Positions 42,601 to 52,355 of a DNA stretch of 64,000 nt are shown here, piece after piece; the stretch's first letter is position 1, and the number at the start of each line of letters is the position of its first letter. Below the pieces are notes generated by a model that had not been told where the DNA came from, ran no database searches, and saw only the letters and a program-made list of their open reading frames with translations. The position numbers were made by a program, and so were the translations under genes. This DNA comes from Trypanosoma brucei gambiense DAL972 (Eukaryota; Euglenozoa; Kinetoplastea; Trypanosomatida; Trypanosomatidae): assembly GCF_000210295.1 (NCBI RefSeq), contig NC_026738.1, positions 1,054,001-1,118,000 of the forward strand, read 5' to 3'.

Positions 42601-45600
42601 ATGCCACAGACTGTTAGCAGCCGGATTGCAGAATGTTGCACTGCTGCCGATAGCGATGGCGGGAGCGCGCAGTTATGCGTTGTGAGTATTGGCTTCGATA
42701 TTGAGTGCATAACAGCCAATATTGTGCGCCGTGTGGTGGAAGCTTGCAACCTACCGTCACCCAATGCATGTGTTTCATGTGTTGTTCTTCCTGACGGTAC
42801 GGGGGATAGCGTCCTTCTACGAGTGGCAAGCACACTCACTCGCATTCTTTCTAATAATGATAGTACTGTTCATAATGATAACTCGGTGGCAGTGGTGAAT
42901 GTACACGCCGTGTTAGAGGGAACCATGCCGCGGCAACGTTGCACTTACTACCAGAGTGGAGGTATTGTGGTGTTATGCAGCCGAGTATTGTGCGCTGATT
43001 TGCTGCATCGCCGCGTTGCGCGTGAGTTGATTGGGTGCGTTGTGGTGCTGTTGCGGAGACAGCGGGTGGATGGCATCGCTCATACAGTGGGTTTTTGTGG
43101 CGAAATCCTTCTTCGAGGTGGAGGACCCCTCCTCCTTCCGACACACCGAAAGCATCCACCCTTCATCCTTCTTTCTGATGATCCCTTCTTTGTGCGCTAC
43201 GCCATTCAGCATCCGCGGGTTCGGCAGGAGCCCTTTCTAGTTCAGGTACGCGTAGATAATGTGCTGCTGTTTCCACGCTTTCGCCTGGACATCATGCGAC
43301 ACTTTGAAAATGTGGCGTCTCAGCGACCACTAATAGTGGACCGCTTCACCGTTAATATGGCTAGGACGACTTACATTCTTGATGACTTGCTCTGTAAGGT
43401 TATCATGGAGATTGTGACAGAACTTCATGAGGTGTGTAAACGTATGGGTCCTTCAGGCTGTTGCCGAAACCACAGCTGCTTTCCTAATTCTAATGACCAA
43501 GCACCCAGAAACGCGCATAAGAGAGGCGCGTCTAATACCCGTAGTGGCATCGCTGACGGTGATGAACCGCACTCCCGACTGGACCCCTTATCGCAGCGTC
43601 AGAGGTTGGACCACTGTTCCGGAGGTCAACCCAACGGATCACCCCCCGGCTACAGCAGAAAACCGTGGGTGGTGTCTGCGAAGCGGGCTGTCATTAACTT
43701 TGCCGGTATTTTGTACGAGAACGCGATAAACATCAATGATCGAAGTTTGGATGATGATCTTCACTATGCATTAAGAACACACGACACAGGCTGGCCATAC
43801 GGGAAACTGTGTGAAAGTCTTATCGACCTGAGAAAACTTCGGCGCATAGTGCGGTCCGGTTCTCCCTATGCGGCCGTGCTGGAGTTGGAAGAGCTACTGA
43901 TGGAACGAACCCCTCGGTTTGCAGGTCCTAGTTTGAGAACAGGGTGGGCGACGGTTCAGCATCCGGATGCCCTTTGGACACTGTCTCAGCACTTTTCTTC
44001 CATTACGAAACTCTTCGTGTACCGTATAGGTGAGGTGAAGGAGGTGAGCAACACCACCCCACAATGTGGCGGTTGCACGTCTAGAACGTATATCAACGTG
44101 GACACTGCGACCCCAGCCAGTGTGGAGGATGAAGACTCCAGCAAGGTCATTGTCATTGATGGTGATGATACCAACACCGACAGTGGCACTGACGATGATG
44201 ATGACGACGACAACGATGATGTACTCTGTGTGTCAGAAGTTAGGCCCAAGCGCTTTCTTGTTCCCCGGGTTGACGAGGTGGATCCATGCATGGAGCTTAC
44301 AAATCGGCTCACAATGAACTGGGGGAGAGATGCACATCGCAAACAAGTGATTGCGGCATCTGCTTTGTCTTCAGACGATCCGCTGAAGGTAAAACCACGG
44401 GTTTTGATGGTTGTTGTGTTTGGTCGTATGGCTTTCCAGCGGTACTCCTGTCGGCTTGCTTATTCACTGGCCGACTTCCAGGCGTTGGACTTGGATTGTT
44501 TTGTGACGATGTACCAAGGAAGGCACGGTGCAAAACAGCAGCGGTACACACAGAATCCAACACCAGAGGCTTCCGATGCGGCGAAGCTGCGTACATGGTT
44601 TTTTCATCACAAAGTAGAAAGTGTGGATGATGATGTCGAGCACAAAGCAGGTGAGGGTGCCGACGACGATACCGAGAAGCAGGGTGGCTTGGATAATTCC
44701 ACTACTTTCTCAAAAGACCCCAGCTTCCTTTTTTCAGATAAATGTAGTGTCTTGGGAGGGCCTCGCGGGAGTGACAACGTCGGTTTGAGCACATCCACAG
44801 ATGGTACATCGCATTTAAATGAAAGTGGTCGCAACTGCGGCCATAACGGCGTATCCTTGCATTGCTTGATTATGAAACAAGGCCAATCACTGTCGTCCAT
44901 GCATCGCTCACAAGGAGGTTTGCGGAATGGGAGCGATGGACCAACGGACGCCGTAACAGCTTCGGCGGCGCCTGGATCGAGCACTTGCATCTTGAAGTTT
45001 GACTATGCTCGGGACAGTGTTGCACGGCTGACTTTCCATTCGTGTGAAGGTGACTCTTCACCATCGGCACTGCCACTGCACGTGGCTGTGGTGGATGGGA
45101 ACAAATTGTGTGTGTCAAGTCTCGTTGAGTTCATAAAGGGGACACACAGTGCACTCACTCCTGATAGCACCGATGACGACGGGGCGCCTGCTGATTCATT
45201 GAGGGTAGTCAGGATTATTGTCGTTGAGCAGCAGCTGCGTTTCATGCGTATGCTTGAGATGGCACAAGATGTGTTATCACCTCAACATTTGAAAAATCTT
45301 CGCGTTCAGGTTTTGGTGGAGCGATCGCCTGCGTCATCGTCTGCACCTTCATCGCAAACTGGCGGCGGTACTCTTCCTGAGGATCCTGTGGTGGCTGAGG
45401 AGCAAGAAGCTTTTGCCGCGCTCGCGCATGCGAAGGCAACCCTTCCGGCAACGCTAATCGCTGATCGAAATACCGTTCGTTTAGTGGAGGAGCGTCTCGA
45501 TTCTGCCATACTCGACGAGGGGCGAGTCCGCAGGGGGCGCCGCCCTTCCCGGAATGGTTTGACTTTGCTCGTTGAAGATGAAGATACCAACGGTACTTCA

Positions 45601-46329
45601 GCAAAGGGTGGCAGTGGAGGAGCTCCCCTTGTTGTGTTTGATGAGCGTGAATTTCGGTCTAGACTGCCTTATGAACTGTACTGCCGTGGAATTGACTTAG
45701 TCCCACTCACTCTTTTAACCGGAGACTATGTTCTTTCTCCAACTTACGCGCTTGAGCGCAAGAGTTTGCTAGACTTCATTCACTCACTTCACACTGGACG
45801 TGTTAATTCCCAGCTTTCACGTCTTTCCCGGTCTTATGATCACCCTATGCTACTTATTGAGTTTGACCGCAGCACTCCCTTCCGACTCTCCTTTGGACTC
45901 GCTGGCAGTGTGGGAGAACATAGTGAGACCGGTTTGTTTTCTCGAATCGCTCGGATCTTCACCTCCTTCCCGCGGGTACACGTAATTTGGACTCGTGATG
46001 CAACACAGTCCGCAAGTTTCATTCATTCTATGAAACGCACATGCGCCAGTGAGTCGATTGATCCGAGTGCCCCATATTTGACTTGCGCAACTGTTGATTA
46101 CTATTGCCCAGCGGGGGCAAAGGAATCTTCGCATTACGCCACGCGCGTGCTTTCCTGCTTTCCGGGGGTTACACCAAAGAATTTGCAGCGTGTCATGGCA
46201 CTTTGTGGTTCGCTAGCCGGCTTGGGAACCGTTGAAGAAGAGGCCCTTGCAGGTGTAATGGGGAGCGCTGCTGCCAGGGAACTTTATGCCTTTATACATG
46301 GGGAATCTGTGCCACCTACTCAGACATAA
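42601..46329 (+). CDS. XPF: XPF/RAD1 structure-specific endonuclease
   Basis: The 1,242-residue protein belongs to the XPF family of nucleotide-excision-repair nucleases, which cut the damaged strand 5' of a bubble with an ERCC1 partner. The nuclease motif is complete: DERE near 1013-1016, GDYVLSP near 1041-1047, and ERKSLLDF starting at Glu1052. The C-terminal helix-hairpin-helix region (about 1185-1240, FPGVTP) is the usual ERCC1-binding part. The N-terminal half is a degenerate helicase-like module, interrupted by an acidic linker with a long Asp run near residues 525-545. The protein is longer than human XPF because of such linkers. ERCC1 is not in this window. Confidence 0.9.
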   Translation: MPQTVSSRIAECCTAADSDGGSAQLCVVSIGFDIECITANIVRRVVEACNLPSPNACVSCVVLPDGTGDSVLLRVASTLTRILSNNDSTVHNDNSVAVVNVHAVLEGTMPRQRCTYYQSGGIVVLCSRVLCADLLHRRVARELIGCVVVLLRRQRVDGIAHTVGFCGEILLRGGGPLLLPTHRKHPPFILLSDDPFFVRYAIQHPRVRQEPFLVQVRVDNVLLFPRFRLDIMRHFENVASQRPLIVDRFTVNMARTTYILDDLLCKVIMEIVTELHEVCKRMGPSGCCRNHSCFPNSNDQAPRNAHKRGASNTRSGIADGDEPHSRLDPLSQRQRLDHCSGGQPNGSPPGYSRKPWVVSAKRAVINFAGILYENAININDRSLDDDLHYALRTHDTGWPYGKLCESLIDLRKLRRIVRSGSPYAAVLELEELLMERTPRFAGPSLRTGWATVQHPDALWTLSQHFSSITKLFVYRIGEVKEVSNTTPQCGGCTSRTYINVDTATPASVEDEDSSKVIVIDGDDTNTDSGTDDDDDDDNDDVLCVSEVRPKRFLVPRVDEVDPCMELTNRLTMNWGRDAHRKQVIAASALSSDDPLKVKPRVLMVVVFGRMAFQRYSCRLAYSLADFQALDLDCFVTMYQGRHGAKQQRYTQNPTPEASDAAKLRTWFFHHKVESVDDDVEHKAGEGADDDTEKQGGLDNSTTFSKDPSFLFSDKCSVLGGPRGSDNVGLSTSTDGTSHLNESGRNCGHNGVSLHCLIMKQGQSLSSMHRSQGGLRNGSDGPTDAVTASAAPGSSTCILKFDYARDSVARLTFHSCEGDSSPSALPLHVAVVDGNKLCVSSLVEFIKGTHSALTPDSTDDDGAPADSLRVVRIIVVEQQLRFMRMLEMAQDVLSPQHLKNLRVQVLVERSPASSSAPSSQTGGGTLPEDPVVAEEQEAFAALAHAKATLPATLIADRNTVRLVEERLDSAILDEGRVRRGRRPSRNGLTLLVEDEDTNGTSAKGGSGGAPLVVFDEREFRSRLPYELYCRGIDLVPLTLLTGDYVLSPTYALERKSLLDFIHSLHTGRVNSQLSRLSRSYDHPMLLIEFDRSTPFRLSFGLAGSVGEHSETGLFSRIARIFTSFPRVHVIWTRDATQSASFIHSMKRTCASESIDPSAPYLTCATVDYYCPAGAKESSHYATRVLSCFPGVTPKNLQRVMALCGSLAGLGTVEEEALAGVMGSAAARELYAFIHGESVPPTQT

Positions 46330-47166
46330 ACTTGTGTTTGGTTGTGTTAGACCCAATATGTAGCAGTTGCTGGAGGAACTGAAGCGTCCTGGCTGTGTCC
46401 TGGTTGTACTGAATCTTGAATTAACCCAATGAGAATACATGACATGGTTTCACATTACCTTAATCACTTCCCTCTGCAATGCGGGCTAGGAACTTGGCTG
46501 CAGGGGTTACTGATAAAGGACCTACAAAACTGATTGTCCTCGGCGTTTCATTGTCATCTCAGCTATTATTTTCAACCATCTTTTTAGCCAGCGGTTTGAA
46601 TACATTTTCGGCAGTGCTCGTTCGTATCGCTGTACACTCCTCCTCTCTCTTTCCCTCTAGATATATGTCCAAACTGTTAGGAGGGAGCAGTCTATCAAGA
46701 GATGGAGGAGTGAAGGAGGTTTTGATGTGGTGCAAAAGGTGGAGAGAAATGAGAAACTATTCCAACTATCCTCTTTCCTTTTTTTCTTTTCTTTCTTTTT
46801 TTTTTTTGCCTTCTCTGAGTGGAGGTATGAATCGTTTACTTTGGTTGCTTTGAACTTTTCTCCATTTGAAGGAGTATGTTACTCAAAGTGTCGCATCTCT
46901 ACACTTTCACAAATTGTATACATATCCTCTCTCTTTTCTTGAAAACTTCTGTCCATGAATTAACTGTGATTCCTCTTATAGCGTTTTTACGCGTAAAGGA
47001 ACCATTGTTCCCTTCAGGTGCACCACAGATAATAGCACAGCGGCGCCAACAACCAGCTGCACGTGAAGTATCGTTTAGTTGCATATTTTATTGGTTAGGT
47101 TTGTTGCATATTTCACGTGTTCCTTTTCGTTATACTTTGTGGTCAGTGTATGGGTACCGGGTTTTT
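46330..47166. other. Intergenic region between XPF and PIG-H
   Basis: A spacer with a T-rich run near 46777-46808. The upstream extension of the PIG-H frame to 46876 covers two pyrimidine-AG sites and has no family similarity, so I place it in the 5' non-coding part. Confidence 0.5.
47101..47146 (+). promoter_or_regulatory. Trans-splice acceptor of PIG-H
   Basis: A U-rich tract ends in GGTCAG at 47146, 20 bases before the ATG at 47167. An alternative AG at 47098 would also leave that ATG first. Confidence 0.5.
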
Positions 47167-47937
47167 ATGGCGCCGCCGATATCGCTGCCGTCATTGCCAT
47201 CTGTGGACCGCTCTTCCACTAAAGTGTTAGTTGCGGGGCACATTTCTGCCGTCAATGCCGTACTTGATGTGTTTCAGACGGACTACAGTGAATCGGTACG
47301 AATGTACCGCGTTTGCAGGCGAGGTAAAAATGGGTTTGCAAAAATATTTCCCTTCTTGCGACCTGTTTATGCTAATATAGCATTATTGATTCTTGTTGTG
47401 GGATGTCTAGTAGGCTCGCAAGCGGGGCTTAGAGGCGTTTTGCCAAATATTCCGCAAAGCTGGGTTTCATGGTCCAAATGGACTGGTAGTGGTACCGCCG
47501 AGCATGTTGTTATGTGGCAACTATCGTGTTTTCACATTTTTATTTTGGGTTGTCTTTTTTTGCTGATTCTACAGTTTGTGAAGAGCTTGTTTTTTGTGCA
47601 TGTTGATGAAGTGACTGCGATACGTGGCCTTGGGTTGCAGTTGAACAGTTATAATGCGCTCGGTAGGTTGTGTTTCCAGCGTTTTGTTGATATAAGACTT
47701 ATACGCTCACTTGTTATCCACGACGCCTTCTTTCGCACACAGGTTCTCTTCTTCCTGTCCGCCACAGTGGAGAATGAAGCAAGCCGACTCGTGCTATTTG
47801 AAGAAACGCTGCCTCGATTGGATGTGCTTCAACCCGTGTTATGCGGGTTGCGGCATGTACTTTTCGGGGAGCCCGAAGATGTTGTGACGGAGGACAGCTT
47901 TGAGTGTCAAACGGCTACACAAAACGTTCTCAACTGA
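47167..47937 (+). CDS. GPI15: GPI-GlcNAc transferase subunit PIG-H (GPI15)
   Basis: The 256-residue protein has two hydrophobic segments in its middle (VYANIALLILVVGCLVG and IFILGCLFLLILQFV). The PIG-H domain follows: a beta-rich stretch with VDEVTAIRGLGLQL, the core segment FVDIRLIRSLVIHDAF, and a C-terminal PRLDVLQPV. PIG-H is a subunit of the ER enzyme that transfers GlcNAc to phosphatidylinositol, the first step of GPI-anchor synthesis. GPI anchors carry the surface coats of trypanosomes. The ATG at 47167 is preferred over the first Met of the open frame (46876) because of the splice site and because family similarity starts after it. Confidence 0.82.
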   Translation: MAPPISLPSLPSVDRSSTKVLVAGHISAVNAVLDVFQTDYSESVRMYRVCRRGKNGFAKIFPFLRPVYANIALLILVVGCLVGSQAGLRGVLPNIPQSWVSWSKWTGSGTAEHVVMWQLSCFHIFILGCLFLLILQFVKSLFFVHVDEVTAIRGLGLQLNSYNALGRLCFQRFVDIRLIRSLVIHDAFFRTQVLFFLSATVENEASRLVLFEETLPRLDVLQPVLCGLRHVLFGEPEDVVTEDSFECQTATQNVLN

Positions 47938-47945
47938 ATATGTGT

Positions 47946-47979
<34 letters not shown>

Positions 47980-48532
47980 CGTGCGTATGTGCCGATGCTC
48001 TGAAACGAGACATCATGAAGCCCGGTTAGGGACCAACGTGGTAGATCGTTTTGCTCTGCAGCAATGGAAAGAGTAAATGGCACAACAACATACTGGAAAG
48101 GAAGGGGAATGTCCTTGGACTAACTTCTTATAGATTCACATTCTAGTAAATATTTCTTCACTTCTCGTATACTCTGTCGCTGGATGAGCATGGGCGCTGG
48201 GGTACGGTTGGTCCAACAATATCGCGACTGCGGTGGCGATTTTTCCTCAGGGGAGTTAGAGAAAACTTCGAGAAGCAATCGTATTTTCCCCTCCACAGTA
48301 GCCGTAAGGAAGGCGGCTATATTTAAGAGCCCCATGTTGACCCTGCCGTTTAAGTACTCGTACTAATATCTTACAGCAGCACCTTGTTATATGTTGGGTG
48401 GGGTGAGTTCCCACTTAGTTCCAGCTGTTTTTTTTCTTTTTTTCACATCAGGATATGTGTGTGCATTTATACCCTTTTGTTTTCTCTCATATGTAAATTG
48501 CCGTACACGTGACTCTGAGAGGCGAAGCCGCG
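47938..48532. other. Intergenic region between PIG-H and DUF1279-like gene
   Basis: It begins with an AT/GT microsatellite (47946-47986) just after the PIG-H stop. A T-rich stretch near 48428-48445 precedes the next gene. I see no gene. Confidence 0.5.
47946..47986. repeat. Compound (TA)n(TG)n repeat
   Basis: About six TA units run into about eleven TG units and a GCGTGCG end. It starts eight bases after the PIG-H stop codon. Confidence 0.85.
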
Positions 48533-49210
48533 ATGTTCGTAAGGTTGCCGACCCCAGGAGAGACTTGTGTTTCGCGACTTCTCATCTCGCGCCGTTTCGC
48601 TTCGGCAAAACAACATGTAACGCGCAGAAACATTTCCTCACACAACGGCGGTGCAACCACTGGCCAAAAGTCTGTCGGAGGGAAGAACTTCGCCAAGCGA
48701 CCTGAGGATGTTGCGCCACATTCATCAAAAGGGTCGGCAGCAGGTCCAACCATGCGGAGGAGTCGTTTTTATCGGATTGCTCTCGATCATGGGTTTGGTT
48801 TCGCCGTCTATTTTTATATTCTAGGTGAGTCCATGACTCTATCCGTACTGTACGCTTTACATTCTAATGCCTTAGGAACGGGTGACACATTCGCTTGGAT
48901 GAACGCTGTGGGTGCAGAACGTTTCGTAAACCTGGATAGATGGGCGCATGCCGGTCCCACTATTGTGGGAGTAACCCTCTCATTCCGGCTTCTTCTTAAC
49001 TATCTTGCTGCCAATGCAATTATGTACCCGATGTATGGGATGCAAATGCGCTTTTGCGTTGCCACCTTCGGTGTACTTGGTAAAGGACTCAACCCTTTAC
49101 GGCGGCTTCGGACCCTTGGCAGAAATGTTACTTCATCGGGTGCTAAACGAACGGTTCCGCGCGCCCCTTCAGCCACAGCACCTAAAAATAAGGTGAACAG
49201 GCTGCCATAA
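48533..49210 (+). CDS. Putative mitochondrial membrane protein, DUF1279/FAM210-like
   Basis: The 225-residue protein has a basic, Ser/Thr-rich N-terminus without acidic clusters (residues 1-45), which looks like a mitochondrial targeting sequence. Residues about 90-190 contain hydrophobic segments: FGFAVYFYILGESMTLSVLY, a loop, then PTIVGVTLSFRLLLNYLAANAIMYP. The arrangement resembles DUF1279 (FAM210) proteins, which sit in the mitochondrial inner membrane. The family call is tentative, based on the order of hydrophobic segments and the pattern R-x6-H. The C-terminal 45 residues are strongly basic. The ATG at 48533 is used because the frame upstream starts with GTG. Confidence 0.55.
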   Translation: MFVRLPTPGETCVSRLLISRRFASAKQHVTRRNISSHNGGATTGQKSVGGKNFAKRPEDVAPHSSKGSAAGPTMRRSRFYRIALDHGFGFAVYFYILGESMTLSVLYALHSNALGTGDTFAWMNAVGAERFVNLDRWAHAGPTIVGVTLSFRLLLNYLAANAIMYPMYGMQMRFCVATFGVLGKGLNPLRRLRTLGRNVTSSGAKRTVPRAPSATAPKNKVNRLP

Positions 49211-49256
49211 TATCTAGCTTCTGCAATGAACTGTTCAGGAAGACTTCGAGGTATTA

Positions 49257-49262
<6 letters not shown>

Positions 49263-49292
<30 letters not shown>
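49263..49292. repeat. (AT)15 repeat
   Basis: An uninterrupted AT run 52 bases downstream of the stop codon at 49210, inside the likely 3'UTR. Confidence 0.85.
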
Positions 49293-49296
<4 letters not shown>

Positions 49297-50199
49297 TGTT
49301 ATCATTGTTGGATTCGCATGTCTTTCATTTGGTGATTTGCAAGCACTCATCCAAGCATATGTTATAAGACATGTTGAGTCACAGCCCGGGGCTTCGAGGC
49401 ATGAAGGTTGTTCAGCCAACGAGAAGGCTTAAACTTTACTACTGCTGTTAGTAATCAGAGGGGTGACCACGACATGTTTGATAAATATATCAATCGAAAA
49501 GAAAGAGTATTGAGGTGGAGGTAACATGTTCGCCCTCAGCAAGCACCCTTTTAAACGTATGAGGGGACTGAGAAGTGACGGATTAGTCGCCTCCTCGAGT
49601 TTGTATTCTTTATGTTGAAAATAGGGGTGTGAGAAGAGTTGTGTGTAGGACACGTGCTGATTTTGGAACCCCATGAGGAGTTGTGTTTGCTCCGAATAAT
49701 GGCCATTTATCGTTTAGTGGGGGAGCGTACGTGTCGGTGGTTGTGTGAGTGTCTGGGAAGTTTGTGTGTGTGTGGGTGGGGGGGGGACTTTACTGAGGTT
49801 TTGTGAAGGATAATATCGCTTAGATGCGTTTTACTGATTTAAATTCTCATCCACAGCTCTTTCCTAAAGCTGATGTGGTGTGGCACTGCGTCCTCTGATT
49901 ACTCGCGAACCTTTTTATTTTTTTTTTTGTTTCCTAAACTTACAAACATTAAGGTGCTCCCAAAACCTGTAACGTGGAGGGCGCTTCCTCAACTTACTGT
50001 CACAGTGTTTGATTTTGTATTAGTAGACCTTGTTTCGGTACTGCGTGTACTTTGTGCTAAACTGCCGATGCCCATGTTTCGCGCCGGCCCACTAATCTTA
50101 TTATATTCGTTCACCAAACAGGGAGGAGTGGACAAGTGCATACGTGTGTGATCATGTATTTTCTGATCCTGTTATTTATTATTATTATTACTATTTATT

Positions 50200-50231
50200 A
50201 TTTTTTTTTCTTTTGGTTTTTGCCACAACAG
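50200..50231 (+). promoter_or_regulatory. Trans-splice acceptor of the gamma-CA-like gene
   Basis: A T-rich tract ends in CAACAG at 50231, ten bases before the ATG at 50242. Confidence 0.6.
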
Positions 50232-50241
50232 GTATATTACC

Positions 50242-51120
50242 ATGCCCGCAACTATTGTGTCCGGCGTCGCACCGTATTTTGCCTTCATGCTAAAAGATAT
50301 CGGTGCAAGGCTTGCCATCATGTCGCATTATTTGAAGACAAAGCGTCATATGTACCCCGTAACGCGCCATCAAAATGTACGTGCCTACCGCGGCATGCTA
50401 CCGTGGACACAAGACAGTGCTTTCATTGCCCCAACGGCTTTTGTGAGTGGTAATGTTTCGCTTGGCCATGACACCTGCATATTTTATCACACTGTAATCC
50501 GAAACTACAACATTCGTGATGAAACGGCAATTGGTGATCACACCGTTGTAATGGACCGTGTCTCGTTTCTTGGTCAAGTCCGCGTAGGTGGTGGCGTTTA
50601 TATTGGTCCCGGCAGCACGTTGGATTGCTGCACCGTTGGCGACAACGCGTATATTGGTGCTGGTGCTTCCATTGCATTGGGTGCAGTGGTTGAAAATAAT
50701 GCCATCATCGCCGCGGGTTCTCATGTACCAAAGGATACACATGTATATGCCTATGAGTTGTGGGCAGGCAACCCAGCACAGAAGGTAGAGGAAGTGAGTC
50801 CAGATCAGGTTGCGGAGGTAGCGAGCATCGTACACGATCAAATAGCGGTAGGGAAAGCTCACGCACATGCTATTCATGAGCATATGCATCACACGGCAGA
50901 ACTAGACGCGGAATGGCTCCATCACGCACTGGAAGCAATGGAGAAGCAACAGCAGCAAATGGCACTCAAGTTGCCAGTTGACATCCCACTGGAGGCGAAG
51001 AGGTTTCTCACTCCACGTGTTCATATGCGTCGACCTGAGATGCACATGCGCATGTCTTATCCGGTTAATCGCATTGCTCCATGGATGCCGAAAGTTGCTG
51101 ATCAAACTGCTAATGCTTAA
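50242..51120 (+). CDS. Gamma-carbonic-anhydrase-like left-handed beta-helix protein
   Basis: The 292-residue protein has hexapeptide-repeat strands from about residue 55 to 165 (for example AIGDHTVV, YIGPGSTL, YIGAGASI) and ends the fold with the family signature WAGNPAQKVEEV. Gamma-CA-like proteins of this kind build a domain on the matrix arm of mitochondrial complex I in plants and protists. The zinc ligands of the active family (VH, then GHxxxLH) are replaced by VMDR and GPGSTLD, so it is probably not a carbonic anhydrase. The C-terminal tail is unusual: residues about 193-240 contain a His/Ala/Glu-rich helix with about ten His residues, followed by a Met-rich stretch. No strong targeting peptide is visible, although the first 30 residues are hydrophobic and basic. 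Confidence 0.8.
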   Translation: MPATIVSGVAPYFAFMLKDIGARLAIMSHYLKTKRHMYPVTRHQNVRAYRGMLPWTQDSAFIAPTAFVSGNVSLGHDTCIFYHTVIRNYNIRDETAIGDHTVVMDRVSFLGQVRVGGGVYIGPGSTLDCCTVGDNAYIGAGASIALGAVVENNAIIAAGSHVPKDTHVYAYELWAGNPAQKVEEVSPDQVAEVASIVHDQIAVGKAHAHAIHEHMHHTAELDAEWLHHALEAMEKQQQQMALKLPVDIPLEAKRFLTPRVHMRRPEMHMRMSYPVNRIAPWMPKVADQTANA

Positions 51121-52355
51121 GTTCATTTTTTATTTGTTGTTGGTTACACGACCACGCATAGGTGTAGGTTTAATACCTCTGGTTTTGAGTCGCTTCCCGC
51201 AGTTGTTGTGGGGGGGGGGTTATACGTAGGATTCAGTGTGTTGTTTGCTTTTCTAAACCCCAACCTGCTACACATTTAATCATTACATGAGGACGATACT
51301 TTCTCATCAATGGCGATGTGTTTGACTGTTGCCTCAAACAGTTGCTTGAAAGTGTTGAGATGGGGAGCGTTTTCCCATGATGCATATGATTGATGTGTGT
51401 CTTCCAAGTAGAATACGACAGGTTAGGACGTGTGCAAGGAGAAGTAGGGGGTGAGAGGAAAGAAAAAAAAAAGGTAGTTTAGTAAATACGAGAGCAGCAG
51501 TGGGGAAAAGCAGGACTGTGTGCAGCAGCGCGCAGAACATGCAAAGCCTTAGGTACGTACATAAGTGAGTGGAAGGTGGGGTACGCTGACCCCACAATAA
51601 GGATTTTAGGCAACTTTTGGCGCAGGTTTCGACCCAGATTAGGGGGACAGGGGATGCGTGAAATCATTTAGTTTCTGTTTTAGCGTACGCACACATGACG
51701 GTAAATTCTAGCAATTACTCCCCCTCTTTTCATCTTGCGAGGCGATGTACGTGCGGTGAATTAATTAACTTCCGTCTGGCACTTTTTAGGAGTGGCGCTA
51801 TAGATATGGTGGATTCACCCGCGACTGGTCGTCATTCTTATCCTCGGATGCATATATCCACATTTACTGTGTGTATGCCTTTGTGTGTTTCTTCAGTGAG
51901 AAATAGCGTTTAGGCTGTTCTCGTTAAGGTTCTTAAAGACGCTGCCCGTTTTTTTTGTATGTCTCCCAGCTGTGAAGAAGAAGGGAACAATTTCGACTCC
52001 ACCGGTCGTTCCGTCATTGACCCCTACCGATTGTTGTGGTTTCCATTTATGATCGAAAATTTGTTTTTCTTTGTTTTCCTATCTCTCATGCTACTGTGTG
52101 TAACACGATATTAACAGTTGCGCATACTTCTCTTTCTAAATTTATTTTTTTCTCTTTTTTCCCCCTTGCAATTTTTTCCGCGTTTGCAATGACTTGATTT
52201 TTTCCCTTCCCCTTTAGTGCCGCGGCCCACTCGCTGAACTCCCGCATTTGCAGACACTAGCAAAGAAATCGACTGTGCGAAAAGGATATAATTGAAGCGA
52301 AAGTTTGCGGCCATCAATAAAATTTGCCCTGCTTCCCACTGAATTAAACTCAAAA
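51121..52355. other. Intergenic region upstream of neutral sphingomyelinase
   Basis: 1.2 kb, U-rich, with a G9 run near 51210-51218 and a T/C tract at 52137-52217 that supplies the acceptor. I see no gene. Confidence 0.45.
52190..52217 (+). promoter_or_regulatory. Trans-splice acceptor of neutral sphingomyelinase
   Basis: A strong pyrimidine tract ends in TTTAG at 52217, about 140 bases before the ATG at 52356. Confidence 0.55.

Larger units (their letters stand above)
49211..50241. other. Intergenic region upstream of gamma-CA-like gene
   Basis: 1.03 kb. It starts with an AT repeat (49263-49292) 52 bases after the upstream stop, contains a (GT)n/G-rich stretch near 49762-49787, and ends with a T-rich acceptor. 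I see no gene. Confidence 0.45.

Noticed and set aside
46479..46853. 124-residue + strand open frame between XPF and PIG-H
   Set aside because: Ends in a T-rich stretch with no family similarity; probably UTR.
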